Shown: positions 19,896 through 27,408, numbered from the stretch's first letter. The stretch is 64,000 nucleotides of DNA from Prochlorococcus sp. scB243_495K23 (GCA_000635495.1 JFLW01000084.1:1-64000), one strand, 5' to 3'. Numbers and translations are program-made. The notes: a model not told the origin generated them from the letters alone.

Positions 19896-20507
19896 TTATC
19901 TATATAAATTTTCTCTGAGCCATGGCAAACTTAAACCCATTACATTACTGAAACAACCCTCTATTTTTTCTATATATTTACCACCTATACCTTCCAAGGC
20001 AAATCCTCCTGCGCAATATAAAGGTTCATTTGTATCTACATAACTCTTGATTTCCCAATCCTCCAAATTAGAAAAATAAACTCTTGAACTTACTGTTTTT
20101 TTTATTATTTCAGTGATTTTAAAAATATTAGAAGTTGAATCAAAATTCCCAATTATTAGAGTATGACCAGTATGTAAAAATCCAAATTCTCCAGACATTT
20201 TTTTCCATCTAATAAATGCCTCCTCTTTATTAGATGGTTTTCCATAAGCTTCTCCTTTAAATTCAAAAATTGAATCGCACCCAAGTATTTCCATAGGTCC
20301 ATAATTAAATTCTTCGGGCAATGATAAGTTTTGAATATTTTCAGATAAACTAATAGCCTTTTGAAAAGATAATTCCAAAGCTAAATTAAGTATATTCTTT
20401 TCTTGAATAGTAGTTTCATCAAATTTACTTGCTATTTGGATAAATTCGATTTGACAATTTTCTAGTAATTTCTTTCTAGATTGAGAAGCAGAGGCTAGAA
20501 TTAACAC
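19896..20507 (-). CDS. maf: Maf-family nucleotide pyrophosphatase
   Basis: Maf/Ham1-superfamily protein, 203 residues, predicted to hydrolyse noncanonical or canonical nucleoside triphosphates. The N-terminal [15 protein letters not shown] is the family signature, with [16 protein letters not shown] as the acidic metal/substrate region and [13 protein letters not shown] near the C-terminus. The substrate subgroup cannot be settled by eye. Convergent with psbC; divergent from cobQ 66 nt away. Confidence 0.92.
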   Translation of the reverse strand: MLILASASQSRKKLLENCQIEFIQIASKFDETTIQEKNILNLALELSFQKAISLSENIQNLSLPEEFNYGPMEILGCDSIFEFKGEAYGKPSNKEEAFIRWKKMSGEFGFLHTGHTLIIGNFDSTSNIFKITEIIKKTVSSRVYFSNLEDWEIKSYVDTNEPLYCAGGFALEGIGGKYIEKIEGCFSNVMGLSLPWLRENLYR

Positions 20508-20573
20508 AAATTTTTTACCAAATTATAATTCAAATTAATAATTAATAAATTTTAAAATTAATATAAATTACTA

Positions 20574-22103
20574 ATGGATTTAGAAGCAAAATTACATGAA
20601 ATAAGAAAACCAATAATGGTCTTAGGTACTTCCAGCGGAGCAGGAAAATCGTTAACGGCTACTGCTATTTGCAGGATTCTTAAAAATTTAGGAGAAGAAC
20701 CAATACCTTTTAAAGGACAAAATATGAGTAACAACGCATGGGTTGATTGGGAAGGTGGAGAGATGGCATATTCACAAGCACTTCAAGCTTTTGCTTGTGG
20801 TATTAATCCCTCTACAGAGATGAATCCCATTTTATTAAAACCACAAGGAAACTCAGTAAGCGAGGTAATTCACCTTGGCAAAAGCATAGGCACCACAACC
20901 GCACAAAATTACTATAAAGATTGGTTTATTCCAGGCTGGGAAGTAATTAAAAAAAGTTTAAATTCTATTTACGAACGGAATCCGAATTGCCGCTTAATTA
21001 TCGAAGGGGCTGGCAGTCCAGTAGAAATGAATTTAATTCATAGAGACCTTACTAATTTAAGAATTGCAAAATATTTAAATGCAAATTGCATATTAGTTAC
21101 TGATATTGAAAGGGGAGGTGTATTTGCACAAATAATTGGTACTCTTGAATTAATGAAGCCTGCAGAAAAGAAACTTATTAAGGGAATTATTATAAATAGA
21201 TTCAGAGGAGACCTTTCATTATTTGAAAATGGAAAAAAATGGATAGAGAATAAAACTCAAATCCCAGTTATTGGAATTATTCCTTGGTTAAATGATTCAT
21301 TCCCTCCAGAGGATTCTTTAGATTTAATAGAAAAAAAATCACTTTCTAAAAATCCTGAAATCAAAGTTGGAATTATAAAATTACCATCTATTAGTAACTT
21401 CTCGGATTTTGATCCCCTAGAAAATGAAGAAACAATTTTAATGGAATGGATTAGAAAATCACAAAACCTAAGTAAGTATGACTGCATTATTCTGCCGGGC
21501 AGCAAACAAACGATTAAAGATCAATTATTTCTTGAAAATTCTGGCTTATCTCAAGATATAAGGGACTATTCAAAAAACGAAGGAAATATTATTGGAATAT
21601 GTGGAGGTTTGCAAATGTTAGGAACTACACTTGAAGATCCGCATTTTAAAGAGGGTTCTAAAAATTATTCTGAACTAAAAATTAAGGGTATTGGATTACT
21701 ACCATTAAAAACGACTTTCTTTAAAAAAAAATTAACACGTCAAATTAACTCTAAATCTATATGGCCGTGCCAATCAGAAATTAATGGATTTGAAATTCAT
21801 AATGGTCAAACTGTATTAGATGAAATCCAAAGTTCATTAAAGATTAATCCTATTTTTGAGGATTCAGATCTTGGTTGGTACAAAGAAAATAATCAAGGAG
21901 GAACTATTGCAGGAACATACATTCATGGGATCTTTGAAAATGACAGTTGGAGAGCACAATATATTAATTTAATAAGGAAGAGTAAAAATCTACCAATATT
22001 AAATAAAAAATCAATATCTTATAAAGAGAAGAGACAATCCATTATTGATAATCTTGCGAATGAATTCCACAAACATTTAAATCTCAAATCATTTTTAAGT
22101 TGA
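20574..22103 (+). CDS. cobQ: Cobyric acid synthase
   Basis: Glutamine-dependent amidase that amidates adenosyl-cobyrinic a,c-diamide at four carboxylates in (pseudo)cobalamin synthesis. The N-terminal P-loop is LGTSSGAGKSLTATAICRIL. The GATase domain has GICGGLQMLG (nucleophile cysteine) and the histidine of GTYIHGIFEND. Its 509 residues are typical. The stop TGA overlaps the TTG start of the following ferredoxin gene as TTGA, indicating tight coupling. Confidence 0.96.
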   Translation: MDLEAKLHEIRKPIMVLGTSSGAGKSLTATAICRILKNLGEEPIPFKGQNMSNNAWVDWEGGEMAYSQALQAFACGINPSTEMNPILLKPQGNSVSEVIHLGKSIGTTTAQNYYKDWFIPGWEVIKKSLNSIYERNPNCRLIIEGAGSPVEMNLIHRDLTNLRIAKYLNANCILVTDIERGGVFAQIIGTLELMKPAEKKLIKGIIINRFRGDLSLFENGKKWIENKTQIPVIGIIPWLNDSFPPEDSLDLIEKKSLSKNPEIKVGIIKLPSISNFSDFDPLENEETILMEWIRKSQNLSKYDCIILPGSKQTIKDQLFLENSGLSQDIRDYSKNEGNIIGICGGLQMLGTTLEDPHFKEGSKNYSELKIKGIGLLPLKTTFFKKKLTRQINSKSIWPCQSEINGFEIHNGQTVLDEIQSSLKINPIFEDSDLGWYKENNQGGTIAGTYIHGIFENDSWRAQYINLIRKSKNLPILNKKSISYKEKRQSIIDNLANEFHKHLNLKSFLS

Positions 22104-22354
22104 AAGAGACAAAAAATATAAAAGTAATATGGCCAAACAATAAAGAAACATTTGTTTCAGATGGTGATGACTGGTTTTCTTCTGCTGACAAAGCAGGTTT
22201 AGATATCCCTACTGGCTGCCTCACAGGAAGTTGTGGAGCCTGTGAAATAGATGTAAATGGTGAAACAGTGAGGGCTTGTATAAGTGAAATTAAAAATAAT
22301 AAAGAATCTACATTACGGGTTTCTTTAACTACAGACCCCTTTTGGGAAAAATAA
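22100..22354 (+). CDS. Small [2Fe-2S] ferredoxin with SdhB-like cysteine spacing
   Basis: An 84-residue protein with beta-grasp features (VIWPNNKETF, GLDIPTGCLTGSCGACEI, VNGETVRAC). The cysteines are C-x4-C-x2-C-x11-C, the spacing of succinate-dehydrogenase-type iron-sulfur domains rather than the plant-type ferredoxin with about 29 residues before the last cysteine. The start is TTG, overlapping the cobQ stop. The partner is unknown; linkage to cobQ hints at an electron donor for corrin metabolism, which is inference only. Confidence 0.85.
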   Translation: MKETKNIKVIWPNNKETFVSDGDDWFSSADKAGLDIPTGCLTGSCGACEIDVNGETVRACISEIKNNKESTLRVSLTTDPFWEK

Positions 22355-22367
22355 ATTTCACTAAAGA

Positions 22368-22910
22368 TTACCTAATTATTAGATAAAGGAAAACATAGTA
22401 AAAAAATGATCCAAAAAATGTGTTTATTAGAATAACTTTCTTTTTAATTTTTGACGAGGCAATAATATAGCTACCCAAAACATGAGGTAGGATTGGGAAA
22501 GATCTTATGATTAAAATATAAGAAGATTTGAAAGTAATATTGTCAAAAAATCTATAAAGATTATTTTTTTCTGGGTTTTTTAAAAATAATATATTTCTAG
22601 AAAATTTAAATTTAATTTTCCTCAGAATAAGAACTTGAATTACACTTAAAATGGTTAAAGCAGGAGAAAAGAATAAAACATATTTCAACCCATAAATCTT
22701 TATTAAGATAAAATCAAAAATAATTGATAAAGGAAGGCCTAAAAATATAGAAACTATATTTAAAGCAATCAAATATTTGTATTGAATATTATTAAATAGG
22801 GACTCAAGATCATAGGTATACTTGAATATTAGAGCAAGAAAATAAACCCCTAAATAGGTAAAAAATATTTTAAAAATTACTGATTTAAAATTTAGATCTT
22901 TTTTATTCAT
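22368..22910 (-). CDS. Multi-pass membrane protein, possible VTT/DedA-like
   Basis: A 180-residue hydrophobic protein with about five membrane segments (for example IFKIFFTYLGVYFLALIFKY and YLIALNIVSIFLGLPLSIIF). The C-terminal part RSFPILPHVLGSYIIASSKI, followed by FFGSFFYYVFLYLII, recalls the R-x-x-P-x-x-P...G pattern of SNARE-associated/VTT (DedA) proteins. It is shorter than typical DedA, so the family call is weak. Convergent with the ferredoxin, divergent from the small gene at 22916. Confidence 0.65.
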   Translation of the reverse strand: MNKKDLNFKSVIFKIFFTYLGVYFLALIFKYTYDLESLFNNIQYKYLIALNIVSIFLGLPLSIIFDFILIKIYGLKYVLFFSPALTILSVIQVLILRKIKFKFSRNILFLKNPEKNNLYRFFDNITFKSSYILIIRSFPILPHVLGSYIIASSKIKKKVILINTFFGSFFYYVFLYLIIR

Positions 22911-22915
22911 ATTAG

Positions 22916-23044
22916 ATGAACATTAATGATGATTATCAAAAACGTAGAGGGCAAATAACATCTTTTCCTACAGAGGAAATTATAGAAACAAACAGGGAAT
23001 ATTTAGAAAGTAACTCATTTTATCAAATATCAAATTTTTTATAA
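22916..23044 (+). CDS. Small protein of unknown function, 42 aa
   Basis: ATG 22916 opens a 42-codon frame (MNINDDYQKRRGQITSF at the start, YQISNFL at the end). It is divergent by 5 nt from the membrane-protein gene and is followed 46 nt later by a good terminator hairpin, which supports it being transcribed. Hydrophilic, no motif recognised. It may be one of the many very short Prochlorococcus genes. Confidence 0.45.
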   Translation: MNINDDYQKRRGQITSFPTEEIIETNREYLESNSFYQISNFL

Positions 23045-23090
23045 GAAATCCTTGGAACGACATGAAAGTAATTAGAAGCAAAGAATTTGC

Positions 23091-23122
23091 AAAAAAAAAG
23101 ACCCCTGATAATTGGGTCTTTT
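23091..23122 (+). terminator. Rho-independent terminator
   Basis: AAAAGACCC, a 9-nt loop and GGGTCTTTT form a perfect 9-bp stem with A and T flanks, so it could act in both directions. It probably ends the small gene at 22916. Confidence 0.7.
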
Positions 23123-23243
23123 ATGGTTCTACCAAAACAAGTGTTTCCTTGTTTCCACTGCTTCAGTAAATCCACTCCTTCACACATATATAAACTATGC
23201 CATTAAATTCTATTTCGTGGAAGCGCTGAATGTAATGTTACTT

Positions 23244-23263
23244 AACTGTCACATGTGACAGTT
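23244..23263. promoter_or_regulatory. Perfect 20-bp palindrome, candidate operator
   Basis: AACTGTCACA followed by its exact reverse complement, with no loop and no T-run. It has the dyad form of a dimeric regulator site. It resembles but does not equal the CRP half-site spacing (TGTGA-N6-TCACA), and it lacks the NtcA GTA-N8-TAC ends. No adjacent start codon makes the regulated gene obvious. Confidence 0.5.
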
Positions 23264-23392
23264 TCCCATTTGTGGACATAAAGAAAAATCATCCTAATTC
23301 AGAGAGAAGGGGATTTACTTATAAGAGATTAACGTGCGAAGAGTTTCTAATTTGTAAAACTTACTGGGGAAACACATAAAGCATCTACAATA

Positions 23393-23596
23393 TTAATTAC
23401 TAATTTTTTTTTCCCACAATAGATAAAGATTTGAAAACTGGTTTTTAGTATCTACTATTGCGCTACTTGTTGAGATCAACTTCCATCCTGCAGAATTACG
23501 TTTTTTCATTATTGCTGCAATTTCGTTTTCTTGTCTTTGAGTATTTGCATTTCCAACTGCGTAATATATATCAAGATCATTTTCTACTTTTGCCAT
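23393..23596 (-). CDS. Small conserved hypothetical protein
   Basis: A 67-residue soluble protein starting MAKVENDLDIYYAVGNANTQ and ending LYLLWEKKISN. The centre, EIAAIMKKRNSAGWKLISTS, resembles short proteins with a GW-x-L-x-S pattern, such as DUF4177-type, but this is not certain. No signal peptide or cysteine. It sits alone among short genes, on the minus strand. Confidence 0.6.
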   Translation of the reverse strand: MAKVENDLDIYYAVGNANTQRQENEIAAIMKKRNSAGWKLISTSSAIVDTKNQFSNLYLLWEKKISN

Positions 23597-23688
23597 TTTT
23601 AAGGTAATGCTTTCTTAAGAGTTAATATTACTCAATCTTTCATCGTTACTGGGAAAGATTCTATAGGGTAGTTAAAAATAAAACTTAT

Positions 23689-23793
23689 ATGGTTTTACCT
23701 TCACCCCAAATTGCTATTGGATTACTGCTTATAAGTATTGGAATAGTAGTTACTTTTGATATCAAAATTGATCTATTTAAAAGTAAAGAGTAA
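23689..23793 (+). CDS. Small single-span membrane protein, 34 aa
   Basis: ATG 23689 opens a 34-codon frame with one hydrophobic helix (IAIGLLLISIGIVVTF) and a short charged tail (KIDLFKSKE). The size and topology are those of small thylakoid subunits, but it does not match PsbI, J, K, L, T, X, PetG, L or N that I know. No clear ribosome-binding site. Gene status is plausible, not certain. Confidence 0.45.
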   Translation: MVLPSPQIAIGLLLISIGIVVTFDIKIDLFKSKE

Positions 23794-23859
23794 AAGAAAA
23801 AAAGTTAGATATCTGGGAAAATATTTTTATTAGTTTGATCAAATAATAATTAATCTTAA

Positions 23860-24462
23860 TTAGATTAAAAATAAAAAACACCCTGCAATAAATCCACTTA
23901 AATGACCTAATAAACTTACACCTGGCAAAAAAGAGAACATCAAACCTATGAAGCATATTGTCTTTGACATTTTCCGAACTTCATAATTGGACTGAAAACC
24001 AATTTCTTTACCTAAAAAATATTTCTTTCCATAAAAAGAAGTTAATAGTAAAAATCCAAATAAAGCATAAATTATTCCACTAAATCCTAAAACGGCATAA
24101 TTCGGATAGATATTAAAATACGATAAGATCTTTTCGTATCCCCAGATAATAAAAAAATTTAAAAAAGAACAACTTAAAATAAATTTCAAATAAAAAAATC
24201 TGTTTTTGTTTCCAAGTCTCATTAAAAAATATCTTGTAATGATTATTCCACCGAGATTGCTTAATAAATGATTTAAATCTGCATGAATTAGGATTGATGT
24301 AAAAATCCTATAAGGTTGATCACTAATTAATTTTGGTACAAAGTAAAAATATTCTTTATCAATAACTCCAATTAAATCTGTAAGTATAAAAACTGAAATT
24401 AAAAGAGATGCGCTTAGGATGTATTGCCAATCATATTTAGATATTGAATTATTAATTGCCAT
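23860..24462 (-). CDS. Rhomboid-family intramembrane serine protease
   Basis: A 200-residue membrane protein with about six helices. It has the rhomboid pattern: PYRIFTSILIHADLNHLLSN in the second helix region, catalytic serine in GFSGIIYALFG (GxSG) and the catalytic histidine in GHLSGFIAGC. Both members of the dyad are present, so it is probably active. Substrates are unknown. It is flanked by short genes and the CP12-like small gene on the same strand. Confidence 0.9.
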   Translation of the reverse strand: MAINNSISKYDWQYILSASLLISVFILTDLIGVIDKEYFYFVPKLISDQPYRIFTSILIHADLNHLLSNLGGIIITRYFLMRLGNKNRFFYLKFILSCSFLNFFIIWGYEKILSYFNIYPNYAVLGFSGIIYALFGFLLLTSFYGKKYFLGKEIGFQSNYEVRKMSKTICFIGLMFSFLPGVSLLGHLSGFIAGCFLFLI

Positions 24463-24554
24463 ATTTTCTTTAGTTTTATACTAAAAGAATATCTGCTTAC
24501 TTATAGAAGTACATAACCTCAAAAGTTTTTTAATGTCTTGAATTTATATTACCT

Positions 24555-24713
24555 TTAGTAAACTTTGCAATGAGAACTTGTTGGGTGATCTATGCACTCT
24601 TTCTCCCAATAATCTTGTCTTGAATCTTTTGGCAGTTGATAATTAAAATCATGCATTCTCCAAATATCTGAAGTCGCATTTCTAAGGGCAGTGAATGGAG
24701 TGGTGAGTCTCAT
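24555..24713 (-). CDS. Short protein with CP12-like C-terminal cysteine motif, 52 aa
   Basis: ATG 24713 is preceded by a strong AGGAGGT (24723-24717). The 52 residues include NATSDIWRMHDFNYQLP and end with YWEKECIDHPTSSHCKVY. The end matches the CP12 C-terminal pattern C-x3-(N/H)P-x4-C-x-x-Y, with exactly eight residues between the cysteines. CP12 uses that disulfide loop to bind GAPDH. Here the N-terminal cysteine pair and the middle helix of CP12 are absent, so binding to GAPDH is speculative. Confidence 0.72.
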   Translation of the reverse strand: MRLTTPFTALRNATSDIWRMHDFNYQLPKDSRQDYWEKECIDHPTSSHCKVY

Positions 24714-24716
24714 AAA

Positions 24717-24723
24717 ACCTCCT
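24717..24723 (-). promoter_or_regulatory. Strong Shine-Dalgarno site of the CP12-like gene
   Basis: AGGAGGT on the minus strand, 3 to 4 nt before ATG. It is unusually close to the anti-SD consensus for this genome, where most starts lack such a site, and it decides the gene start. Confidence 0.7.
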
Positions 24724-24789
24724 ATATCTCTACTCCTTTATTATCCTCTTATTCATATGAAATTAATAGAGTATTAATACCCGAGTATT

Positions 24790-24930
24790 AGTGCTTTGCG
24801 GTTCTCGCTACTATCTTTTCTAATTAAGTAGGAGTAGAAATAATTCAGGAGTCAAAAGCACTTCATCGACTTTGTGGACAGCGAGGTGCATAAGACTCGA
24901 AGAGGGCAAATAAATGCCCTCTTATTTTAT
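24790..24930 (+). ncRNA. Candidate small RNA ending in a terminator
   Basis: Non-coding interval whose 3' part folds well. GCACTTC (near 24859) pairs with GAGGTGC (near 24883-24889), and the strong terminator at 24900-24930 follows. No open frame of note lies on this strand. A leader with GCGGTTCTCGC near 24799 could form a further stem. The 5' end is unknown. It does not match tmRNA ends, and I could not identify it as 6S RNA. It lies just left of the tRNA-Ser island. Confidence 0.4.
24900..24930 (+). terminator. Rho-independent terminator
   Basis: AGAGGGCA, a 6-nt AATAAA loop, TGCCCTCT and a TTATTTTAT tail: an 8 to 9-bp GC-rich stem, among the best hairpins in the window. It ends the candidate small RNA 28 nt before the island's left core. 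Confidence 0.8.
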
Positions 24931-24957
24931 TATTGGGACTTCCAGAAACGATAAATT

Positions 24958-24975
24958 AACGGAGAGGGTGAAATT
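24958..24975 (-). repeat. att-like core copy 1 (left end of island)
   Basis: AACGGAGAGGGTG followed by AAATT. The first 13 nt equal the 3' end of tRNA-Ser at 31170-31182. No tRNA gene surrounds it, so it is a displaced tRNA 3' fragment, typical of the distal end of tRNA-targeted integrations. Confidence 0.75.
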
Positions 24976-25042
24976 CACTTTCGTGTTATAACGGCAGATA
25001 CAGGATTATCTGGGATGGTTACAGGGATGTAGAGGCAAATAT

Positions 25043-25076
25043 CCACCAACACATCCACCAACACATCCACCAACAC
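25043..25076 (+). repeat. Three CCACCAACAC iterons, 12-nt period
   Basis: Copies at 25043, 25055 and 25067, joined by AT. They begin 84 nt from the first base (A) of ACGGAG in core copy 1. Short GC-richer direct repeats near an element end are typical of recombinase arm sites or replication-initiator sites. Confidence 0.8.
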
Positions 25077-25088
25077 AAAATTCTTACA

Positions 25089-25108
25089 TTTCTAAAAATA
25101 TTTAGAAA
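25089..25108. repeat. Inverted repeat upstream of the methyltransferase
   Basis: TTTCTAAA, AATA, TTTAGAAA: a perfect 8-bp inverted repeat 123 nt before the methyltransferase start. AT-only stems are frequent by chance here, so operator function is only a possibility. Confidence 0.35.
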
Positions 25109-25230
25109 AAATTCACATCTGCTTTATTGATCTCCGTAATAAGAAATTTTTATTCTGGAATCAATAATATTTTTTTATTTTCTTATTTTTCAAATAGACT
25201 ATTTTTAATGCTTTTTAAATATTTTTATTG

Positions 25231-26295
25231 ATGAAGTCAAATAGATCACTTCAACTGCAAAAGAAAAGTAGGTATTCGAATTTAAAAAGAGAACTAGATT
25301 TAGACATATTTAATGCAAGTTGGATTGAGGTAGATACTAAGGTAAAGAAAAATGAGAGCGAAAAAAAGTGCATCGATCTATTTTCTGGTGCTGGAGGTCT
25401 AGCATTGGGTTTAAGAAATGCAGGTTTTCATATATACGCAAGTGTGGAGATTGATAAAGATGCCTCAGCAACTATGGAAAGAAACTTTCCTGAATCAAAA
25501 CATTTTTGTAATCCAATAGAAGAGATTCCTAATACTGAAATTGAAGGATTTGGAGAGATTGATTTATTAGCAGGAGGTCCTCCTTGTGTAGGTTTTTCTG
25601 TGGCAGGATATAGAAATCCAAAAGATCAAAGAAATCTATACTACAGAGAATATCTAAGATTTTTAGAAATACTTAAACCTCCATTTTTTCTTATGGAAAA
25701 TGTCCCAGGGATATTAACTATTAGTAATGGTCAGGTTAAGGAATTAATGTTTAAGGAATTTGAAAGATTAGGATATAAAACCTCTGTAAGAATTATGGAG
25801 GCAGCAGAGTTCGAAGTTCCACAATTCAGATCCAGAGCAATATTCATTGGAAACAGGTTAAATTTAAATAATCCATATCCAAGACCAATTTTAAATAAAG
25901 AAAACTACCTTGCTATCGAAGATATTATCGATGACTTAAAGAACCACCCAAGAGATCCTTCAATCAATCATGAATGGACCAATCACTCAAAAAATTTTGA
26001 AAACAGAATAAGTGCAGTTGAACCAGGGGATTCTCTTTACTCAAATTTTAAGGATGCTTACAAAAGACAATATTTAGGCGTTCCTTCAATGACGATTAAA
26101 GAAAATCATGGAGGCACCCATATTCATCCAACTCTAAACAGAGTAATTTCAGTCAGAGAAATGGCAAGATTACAAACCTTTCCAGATAATTTCTTCTTTG
26201 AAGGGACTATGAAAAGAGGAATGTGGCAAGTTGGTAATGCAGTACCCGTAAAATTATCTGAACATTTAGGTTTGGCAATAAAATCGCTTCTATGA
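25231..26295 (+). CDS. dcm: DNA (cytosine-5-)-methyltransferase
   Basis: C5-cytosine methyltransferase of 354 residues. Motif I DLFSGAGGLALGL, motif IV GGPPCVGFSVAG with the catalytic cysteine, motif VI ENVPGI, motif VIII QFRSRAIFIG, and motifs IX/X RLQTFPDNF and QVGNAVPVKL occur in the normal order, so it is probably active. The recognition sequence lies in the variable region about 220-300 and cannot be read by eye. ATG 25231 is preferred over TTG 25228. Its stop overlaps the convergent endonuclease gene by 6 nt; the two probably form a type II restriction-modification pair. Confidence 0.94.
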   Translation: MKSNRSLQLQKKSRYSNLKRELDLDIFNASWIEVDTKVKKNESEKKCIDLFSGAGGLALGLRNAGFHIYASVEIDKDASATMERNFPESKHFCNPIEEIPNTEIEGFGEIDLLAGGPPCVGFSVAGYRNPKDQRNLYYREYLRFLEILKPPFFLMENVPGILTISNGQVKELMFKEFERLGYKTSVRIMEAAEFEVPQFRSRAIFIGNRLNLNNPYPRPILNKENYLAIEDIIDDLKNHPRDPSINHEWTNHSKNFENRISAVEPGDSLYSNFKDAYKRQYLGVPSMTIKENHGGTHIHPTLNRVISVREMARLQTFPDNFFFEGTMKRGMWQVGNAVPVKLSEHLGLAIKSLL

Positions 26296-27183
26296 ATTAC
26301 TTCTAAGAGTTTTAGATAATTTATTTCTCCATTCCTCAATATCATACCAACCACAACCTATGCATCCTCGTTCTGCAACTTTACCTCTTTTGGGTATTCC
26401 CTTATCCCATAATTGATTTCCTTGGTAAAAATAATTGATTCCATAAATTATTCCTCTTTCATTTGTTTGATAACATTTTCTACATACTTCCCTTTTCTGT
26501 TGATTTCTTTGATTATTAATTAATTGAAAATCCTTCTTAATTTGAGAGGTACTCATATTGGCAATTTCTTTTTGGGATCTTTTAGTATTTTCATCCCATC
26601 TTATTTCAGGAAATTTATGATCTGGTAATAGACCATTCTTTATTTTTTTACACTCATATACATCAAAGTAATTAAGAGTTTCTAAAATCCTTTTTCTTGT
26701 ATTCTCATCCCATTGCTCATATCCATTGATGCCTCCCCTTGGTAATGGCAATAAGAGAACATGACTTATCTTTTTATTTTGTGTTTTATCGAATCTTTTT
26801 ACCCCAGAGACAACTGTGTATCCTGAATCCTTCAAGTCTTGTATCCTTCTAGCATAGTTTGGATTATTAAAAACATTAACGGGAACCCAAGAAAAATCGG
26901 CACTTAGCAAATCAAAAATGGTTTTTGTAACTTCAGAGTTTTTATCTTTCCAAAATTCATCTTGCTCCTTTCTCCAAGTTTCCCAATTTTCTGGTTTACA
27001 AATTTTTTTAACTTTCTCAATATAGTTTTTAATAACGCTATCTCCACTATCTTCAAAATCAGTGCCATCCCTTCTATTCTTTATTGGTATGTACCAATCT
27101 CTTTCTAAATCTGAACTATACTTAAAATTTACTGAGTAATATATCTCAGACGCTTTATTGTTATAGATCCAATTCTTCTTCAT
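26290..27183 (-). CDS. Predicted type II restriction endonuclease, HNH-like with zinc cysteines
   Basis: A 297-residue soluble protein. The C-terminal third has LLPDHKFPEIRWDE, then FQLINNQRNQQKREVCRKC and GCIGCGWYD. DH, a downstream N, and two CxxC pairs are the order of an HNH/beta-beta-alpha-Me nuclease with a structural zinc. A long insertion separates the two CxxC pairs. Together with the convergent methyltransferase this suggests the restriction partner. I cannot name the isoschizomer. The ATG start is preceded by a perfect 17-bp inverted repeat, which may control its expression. Confidence 0.72.
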   Translation of the reverse strand: MKKNWIYNNKASEIYYSVNFKYSSDLERDWYIPIKNRRDGTDFEDSGDSVIKNYIEKVKKICKPENWETWRKEQDEFWKDKNSEVTKTIFDLLSADFSWVPVNVFNNPNYARRIQDLKDSGYTVVSGVKRFDKTQNKKISHVLLLPLPRGGINGYEQWDENTRKRILETLNYFDVYECKKIKNGLLPDHKFPEIRWDENTKRSQKEIANMSTSQIKKDFQLINNQRNQQKREVCRKCYQTNERGIIYGINYFYQGNQLWDKGIPKRGKVAERGCIGCGWYDIEEWRNKLSKTLRSNS

Positions 27184-27193
27184 ACATTTAAAG

Positions 27194-27232
27194 TAAAGAG
27201 ATTAAATTTTGAATAAAAATTTAATCTCTTTA
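27194..27232. promoter_or_regulatory. Perfect 17-bp inverted repeat upstream of the endonuclease gene
   Basis: TAAAGAGATTAAATTTT, a 5-nt GAATA loop, and its exact reverse complement. It lies 10 nt upstream of the endonuclease ATG. There is no G+C-rich stem or clear T-tract in the sense direction. It may be an operator, an mRNA hairpin masking translation, or a terminator for leftward transcripts from alpA. Confidence 0.6.
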
Positions 27233-27238
27233 TCTTAA

Positions 27239-27301
27239 CCACCAACACCAAATATATCCACCAACACATCAAAAAATATCCACCAACACATCCACCAACA
27301 C
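27239..27301 (+). repeat. Four CCACCAACAC iterons
   Basis: Copies at 27239, 27258, 27280 and 27292; the last two have the 12-nt period of the first cluster. They lie near the right end of the first element, between the endonuclease and core copy 2. Confidence 0.8.
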
Positions 27302-27408
27302 ATTCAGGCATATTCTGGTAAATATTGGACTATATAGAACAAGCAACTTCTTTAAAATCCGATTTTGACTACATTATTGCCCACATAGCACTTTACAGGA
27401 AGATAATT

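Larger units (their letters stand above)
23045..23392. other. Intergenic interval with terminator and palindrome
   Basis: A 348-nt stretch without a confident gene. It holds a terminator (23091-23122) and a perfect 20-bp palindrome (23244-23263). A 35-codon ATG frame at 23062-23169 (MKVIRSKEFAKKK start) spans the terminator and is therefore doubtful. The rest is AT-rich with no recognised RNA. Confidence 0.6.

Noticed and set aside
23062-23169. 35-codon plus-strand frame
   Set aside because: The terminator hairpin lies within it and explains the sequence better; no ribosome-binding site.
24790-24930. tmRNA or tRNA fragment as the explanation of the structured interval
   Set aside because: No acceptor-stem pairing, no T-arm GTTCGA and no tag-peptide frame were found.
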